This document shows positions 29,509 through 32,896 of a stretch of DNA of 32,896 bases, one piece after another. Every line of letters starts with the position of its first letter. Position 1 is the first letter of the stretch. Source of the DNA: a virus; the IMG/VR virus record IMGVR_UViG_3300025128_000184, positions 1 through 32,896 of that record; one strand, given 5' to 3'. The translations under genes were made by a program, and so were the position numbers. Under the pieces are notes generated by a model that was not told where the DNA came from, did no database searches, and saw only the letters and a list, made by a program, of their open reading frames with translations.

Positions 29509-30542
29509 TATCTTATTATATAGTTAATACCTAATTTAAAATTGTACCATTCTCTATTCCAATACTTATTGTATTTTCCTTCTACAAACACACCTAGTTG
29601 TTTGTTTAGTTTTTTACCAAATATAGTTCCTCCTGAATAATCATACCATTGCCCTCCTATAAAATTATGATAAGCGTATTCGTTACCATTGTCATAATGA
29701 TACGGCATTAAATTACCCCAAGAATGTAGCCAAAAATCTTTTTTATAATAATAATAGTCAAATCCCACTACTAAAGAATAATTCCAAATTCTATCTAATT
29801 CATTTCTTTTTCTTTCTGTGTAATCTGACAATACTTTTGGTATTACTATTTGTTCCCATACATCAGAAGATACAGCTACCAAATTTCCATCTGCGTTATA
29901 ATACATTTGATGATATACATCTACATTATATCCTTCCTGTAACGCTAAGTAAGTGTAGTGTATATTACCATTATCTAATTTCCATTCTTCTAATGGGTCA
30001 TATCCATAAGGTTCAGCTATTCTTTGTACAGCTCCTATATTAAACGATAGTTTGTTGTTATAGTTATATCTATACCTTTGAGAACCTTCAAAGTAATCTA
30101 CATCAGCAAATCCATCTTTTAGATACTCTACCTTAGCGTTCCAATTATTTCCCACATATCTAATAAAATGATGTTGGTCTAAATATTCTACACCCTCTTG
30201 TCTTTTGTAATTAGCTTCAAACAAAAACTCTAATCCTTTTATTTTTCCTATTGTTGCCGCGTCACTATAATTAGATTCGGTACCATCATAAAAAGTATTA
30301 GCTTTATTTTCATATCCAAATCTAGCTATTTTTCTAACACCTAAAGTTATATTGTAATCATAAGGAGTTTGTATCGTAGTAGTTGTCAATCCATCTGTCA
30401 CAGAGAAAACATCTACATCTGATATAGACGTTCCTCCATTTATAGCTCCGTAAAAAGTAGAAAATTTAAAATATTTTTTTATATCAATTTCTTGTGATAT
30501 GGAAAATAGAGGTAATAAAAGTAATATTATTATTTTTTTCAT
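29508..30542 (-). CDS. Putative outer-membrane beta-barrel protein with Sec signal peptide
   Basis: 344 aa. The signal peptide is clear (MKKIIILLLLPLFSISQ, cleavage after ISQ). The mature part is rich in Tyr, Trp, Asn and alternating strands (YNITLGVRKIARFGYENKAN; EFLFEANYKRQEG; YSLVVGFDYYYYKKDFWLHS; LGVFVEGKYNKYWNREWYNF) and ends KLGINYIIR, a typical barrel C-terminus. It should insert into the host outer membrane. It is coupled to the 780-aa secreted protein (4-nt overlap), so the two may act together. Not recognised as PorP/SprF or any named porin. Confidence 0.68.
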   Translation of the reverse strand: MKKIIILLLLPLFSISQEIDIKKYFKFSTFYGAINGGTSISDVDVFSVTDGLTTTTIQTPYDYNITLGVRKIARFGYENKANTFYDGTESNYSDAATIGKIKGLEFLFEANYKRQEGVEYLDQHHFIRYVGNNWNAKVEYLKDGFADVDYFEGSQRYRYNYNNKLSFNIGAVQRIAEPYGYDPLEEWKLDNGNIHYTYLALQEGYNVDVYHQMYYNADGNLVAVSSDVWEQIVIPKVLSDYTERKRNELDRIWNYSLVVGFDYYYYKKDFWLHSWGNLMPYHYDNGNEYAYHNFIGGQWYDYSGGTIFGKKLNKQLGVFVEGKYNKYWNREWYNFKLGINYIIR

Positions 30543-32881
30543 CTTACAATTTTCTTTTCTACTGTTCCGTCATCATATATAAAAAACAGCATTTTATTTT
30601 TTTCTATTTTAGCTGGCCTACCCAATATATCTGTAATCATTAATAAGTTTGCTATACGTTTTGGTAAAGGTCCTACCCATGTTCCCTCACAATAATCATA
30701 AGTTAATTGACATATGTTATCCCAATCGTTTTCACAACAATATTCGTCTACATCAATTACCCAAGCGTAGCACGGGTCATTTAACCAATATGGTACACCT
30801 GGTCCTGTTATACATCCAGCGTCATAGAAACATGAGTCTTCTATATTGACATTAGCTAATTCATTATACGAGTACGCATCTTGGTCCATACATCCTTCAA
30901 CCACAGATATACACGAGCCATTATCAGTATTAGCTGTTGAATCATAATTAAAGGCAGCACTATCCATACAACCGTAAATATAAGGAATACAGCTAAAGTC
31001 TTCGGTATTAGCTTGTGGGTTAAAATTAAGCATACTAGGGTCAGTACAACCGTAAATATAAGGAGTGCAACTATTATTGTCTGCATTGGCTAAAGGATTA
31101 AAGTTAAACATTGTAGAGTCCATACACCCATAAACAAAAGGCTCGCAACTTCCATTATCTATATTAGCTATAGGATTGTAATTAAACATTGTAACATCCA
31201 TACACCCATAAACTATATCTACACAAGAACTATCATCAACATTTGCGCTAGGAGAATAATTAAAAGCTGTACTGTCTGTGCATCCATAAATTGGTAATAC
31301 ACAAGAACCGTCATCAGTGTTAGCTGTAGAATCGTAATTTAACGATACAGGATTCATACACCCCTCAATAATAGGAACACATGTAGAATCGTCTACATTT
31401 GCATTAGGATTGTAATTAAAAGCTAAAGGATTAGTACATCCATACACTATAGTTATACAAGAACCTGGTATTTCTACATTAGCTGAAGGATTATAATTTA
31501 ACGATGTACTATCCATACATCCTAATACTATTAAAGTTTGACATGTGCCATCATCATAATCTGCTGTAGAATCATATTCTATATATAAAGGATTCATGCA
31601 TCCAGGATTATAATAACAACTTCCATCGTCAGTATTAACAGAATCTATATAATTAACAGCTGTAGAATCTATACATCCATATGTTTTTTCTTCACACGTA
31701 TTACCGCAATTTGTTATTATTTGATATGGTAATAAAGGTTGTATAAATGGTGGTTGTATACTAATTAAAGTATCTCCTTCTGGGTTTATGAATGTAAATC
31801 CACACTCTATTGTAGTTAAACTAGCTTGCGATGATATATGAAATCTAAATGTTATTGGGTCTGGAGCTGTTAGTCCTACATAATAAATATCCTCAAAACC
31901 TCCTGTATGTGTAAATTCATATAATGTATCTGGATGTATTAGTTTTAAATGTGACCCAACCCACCCATTGCCCATTAAATCGTGCAATACAAGGGTATAA
32001 ACACAAGTGTCTATTAACTCCATAGTGTTAGCTGTACTATCATAATTATACATAGACGTATCAATACATCCAAATATTTTTAATGTTTGACAACTTCCAT
32101 CATCTATATCTGCAAAAGGATTCCATTCTACATAGTCATCATCTGTACACCCTAATATAGGTGGGCATGAATCAGAAACAAAAACATGTGCTGAGTCATT
32201 ACCGAAAGCTGGGTCTGTACCATATACTAATGTATCATTACACTGTTTAACAAAATAAGAACCATCTTGTCCTTGCCATAACCCTCCGTTTAAACCATCT
32301 CCGTATGAATCATATATAGTAAATGTTAAATCTCCTTTAGGTATTTGAACTGGGATAACTACTGTAGCGTAATCAGGCTGTGAGTTGTAGTTTCCTCCTG
32401 AAGCATAAATTATCCCATTTGTGTCTTTTATATCCCAAGATGTCTCACTTTGGTATTGGTCTAAGTTTATAATAACTTTAGCTGGAACTAATTGAACTGG
32501 TGGAGGTTGAGGCATACATTGCGGAACCACTCTATTATGTATTAATCCTGAGTTAAATGTACTTACAGGATAATTTATTATTGTATCTCCACATATACTA
32601 ACATAATATTCTCCATTAGTTATACCATCACCATAACTATCAAACATAACAAAAGATATATTAGTTATACTATCTGGAATATACACGGTATCAATATTCA
32701 TTATATTAGACGAATCATAGTATCCATAAGGAACATGATGTAATGTATCTCCCTGATAAACAGAATCATATAATACCCATTTAGTTTCACTAGGATACGA
32801 ATCTGTTTGTATATTTATAATAACTTCTTTTTGAGCAAAAGTTATTATAGGTAATAGTAATATTAGTAATATTTTTTTCAT
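30539..32881 (-). CDS. Large secreted repeat protein with type IX secretion C-terminal domain
   Basis: 780 aa. Signal peptide MKKILLILLLPIITFAQ, a Bacteroidota-type Sec signal. Residues about 20-330 contain three related beta domains marked by FVMFDSYGDGI (about 78-88), FTIYDSYGDGL (187-197) and LVLHDLMGNGW (297-307). Residues 244-684 hold 13 copies of a repeat GC-(T/M/I)-(D/N)...NY.P.AN.DDGSC. Residues about 704-732 form a CYAW...CCENDWDNIC cluster. The end, LLMITDILGRPAKIE followed by LFFIYDDGTVEKKIVR, is a type IX secretion sorting domain. All parts are known from secreted flavobacterial proteins; it would be exported and shown on the host surface. Confidence 0.85.
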   Translation of the reverse strand: MKKILLILLLPIITFAQKEVIINIQTDSYPSETKWVLYDSVYQGDTLHHVPYGYYDSSNIMNIDTVYIPDSITNISFVMFDSYGDGITNGEYYVSICGDTIINYPVSTFNSGLIHNRVVPQCMPQPPPVQLVPAKVIINLDQYQSETSWDIKDTNGIIYASGGNYNSQPDYATVVIPVQIPKGDLTFTIYDSYGDGLNGGLWQGQDGSYFVKQCNDTLVYGTDPAFGNDSAHVFVSDSCPPILGCTDDDYVEWNPFADIDDGSCQTLKIFGCIDTSMYNYDSTANTMELIDTCVYTLVLHDLMGNGWVGSHLKLIHPDTLYEFTHTGGFEDIYYVGLTAPDPITFRFHISSQASLTTIECGFTFINPEGDTLISIQPPFIQPLLPYQIITNCGNTCEEKTYGCIDSTAVNYIDSVNTDDGSCYYNPGCMNPLYIEYDSTADYDDGTCQTLIVLGCMDSTSLNYNPSANVEIPGSCITIVYGCTNPLAFNYNPNANVDDSTCVPIIEGCMNPVSLNYDSTANTDDGSCVLPIYGCTDSTAFNYSPSANVDDSSCVDIVYGCMDVTMFNYNPIANIDNGSCEPFVYGCMDSTMFNFNPLANADNNSCTPYIYGCTDPSMLNFNPQANTEDFSCIPYIYGCMDSAAFNYDSTANTDNGSCISVVEGCMDQDAYSYNELANVNIEDSCFYDAGCITGPGVPYWLNDPCYAWVIDVDEYCCENDWDNICQLTYDYCEGTWVGPLPKRIANLLMITDILGRPAKIEKNKMLFFIYDDGTVEKKIVR
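30830..32152 (-). repeat. 13 tandem Cys repeats inside the secreted protein
   Basis: Residues 244-684 of the 780-aa protein: units of about 21 residues beginning GC(T/M/I)(D/N) and ending DDGSC or a variant, separated by 3-6-residue linkers. Copies 3-13 (residues about 402-684) are nearly contiguous; copies 1 and 2 are separated from them by a beta domain. Two Cys per unit and the Asp-rich end suggest disulphide-stabilised, metal-binding modules. Sequence drift between copies argues for old duplications. Confidence 0.88.
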
Positions 32882-32896
32882 TAGTCGTGTTGTGGT
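32881..32896 (-). CDS. Last codons of an upstream gene ending PQHD
   Basis: The right edge encodes ...PQHD then TAA on the minus strand, with the stop overlapping the ATG of the 780-aa gene (TAATG). Only four residues are visible. They match the ending of the 56-aa gene at 9174-9344 (PQHD) and nearly that at 8932-9171 (SQHN). Confidence 0.5.

Noticed and set aside
29508-30542. Assignment of the barrel-like protein to the PorP/SprF family
   Set aside because: The neighbour is a type IX cargo, which made it tempting, but the N-terminal PorP/SprF signature is not visible.
30856-31086. 76-codon open frame on the minus strand inside the repeat region
   Set aside because: It is an alternative frame kept open by the repeated codons; the main frame is clearly the gene.
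30830-31680. Regularly spaced repeats that could suggest a CRISPR array
   Set aside because: The spacing is about 75 nt with diverged copies, all in frame with one long protein; they are coding repeats of the secreted protein.
1-32896. tRNA genes, integrase or attachment sites
   Set aside because: No cloverleaf with a GGTTCRA T-arm, no tyrosine or serine recombinase motifs and no duplicated att-like core were seen by eye; a dedicated tRNA scan was not possible here.

Overview
The window reads as most of a tailed double-stranded DNA bacteriophage genome that infects a member of the Bacteroidota, probably a marine flavobacterium. Phage identity rests on a large terminase, a P22-like portal, a scaffold-like gene, a holin/endolysin pair, a virion murein hydrolase and a dense replication/recombination operon. 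The host assignment is inferred from several signals: Sec signal peptides of the ...FAQ/...ISQ type, a type IX secretion C-terminal domain, flavobacterial secreted-protein repeats, strongly AT-rich DNA, A-rich sequence instead of Shine-Dalgarno sites before ATG, and Bacteroidota-type promoter boxes (TAnnTTTG). Both ends of the window cut through genes, so the genome continues on both sides. No tRNA, integrase, capsid or DNA polymerase gene was seen.

Left arm (1-9344, minus strand), head and packaging block, read leftwards: three tiny basic proteins, an 807-aa lytic transglycosylase plus M15-like peptidase, a terminator, three uncharacterised genes next to the terminase, TerL, portal and an acidic scaffold-like protein cut by the window edge.

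Centre (about 9345-12160, plus strand), a gene-poor early region. It is an array of short cassettes: a repeated leader, a tiny (often membrane) protein, then an intrinsic terminator that in three cases carries the stop codon in its loop. One cassette appears to carry no protein and may encode a structured RNA, and there is a second long hairpin before 11029. This is the most unusual part of the window.

Plus-strand operon (12160-24142): many overlapping small genes, then a DnaB-type helicase, an HU-like protein, a Rad52-type annealase, a single-strand binding protein with the canonical acidic tip, a RusA-type resolvase, a stand-alone DnaA domain IV protein, a RecE-like PD-(D/E)XK exonuclease, a DUF3310 protein, a spore-photoproduct-lyase-like radical SAM protein and a Dam-type adenine methylase. 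The exonuclease, annealase, SSB and RusA form a recombination set. DnaB with the DnaA-like protein suggests recruitment of host replication machinery.

Right arm (24139-32896, minus strand): a metallophosphoesterase convergent with the early operon, three beta-rich probable virion proteins, an L,D-transpeptidase-fold endolysin candidate next to a three-TM holin, a Cys-rich protein, a thermonuclease, an outer-membrane-barrel-like protein and a 780-aa secreted protein with 13 GC(T/M)D repeats and a type IX sorting domain. The last two carry host-style signal peptides and look built for display on the infected cell surface.
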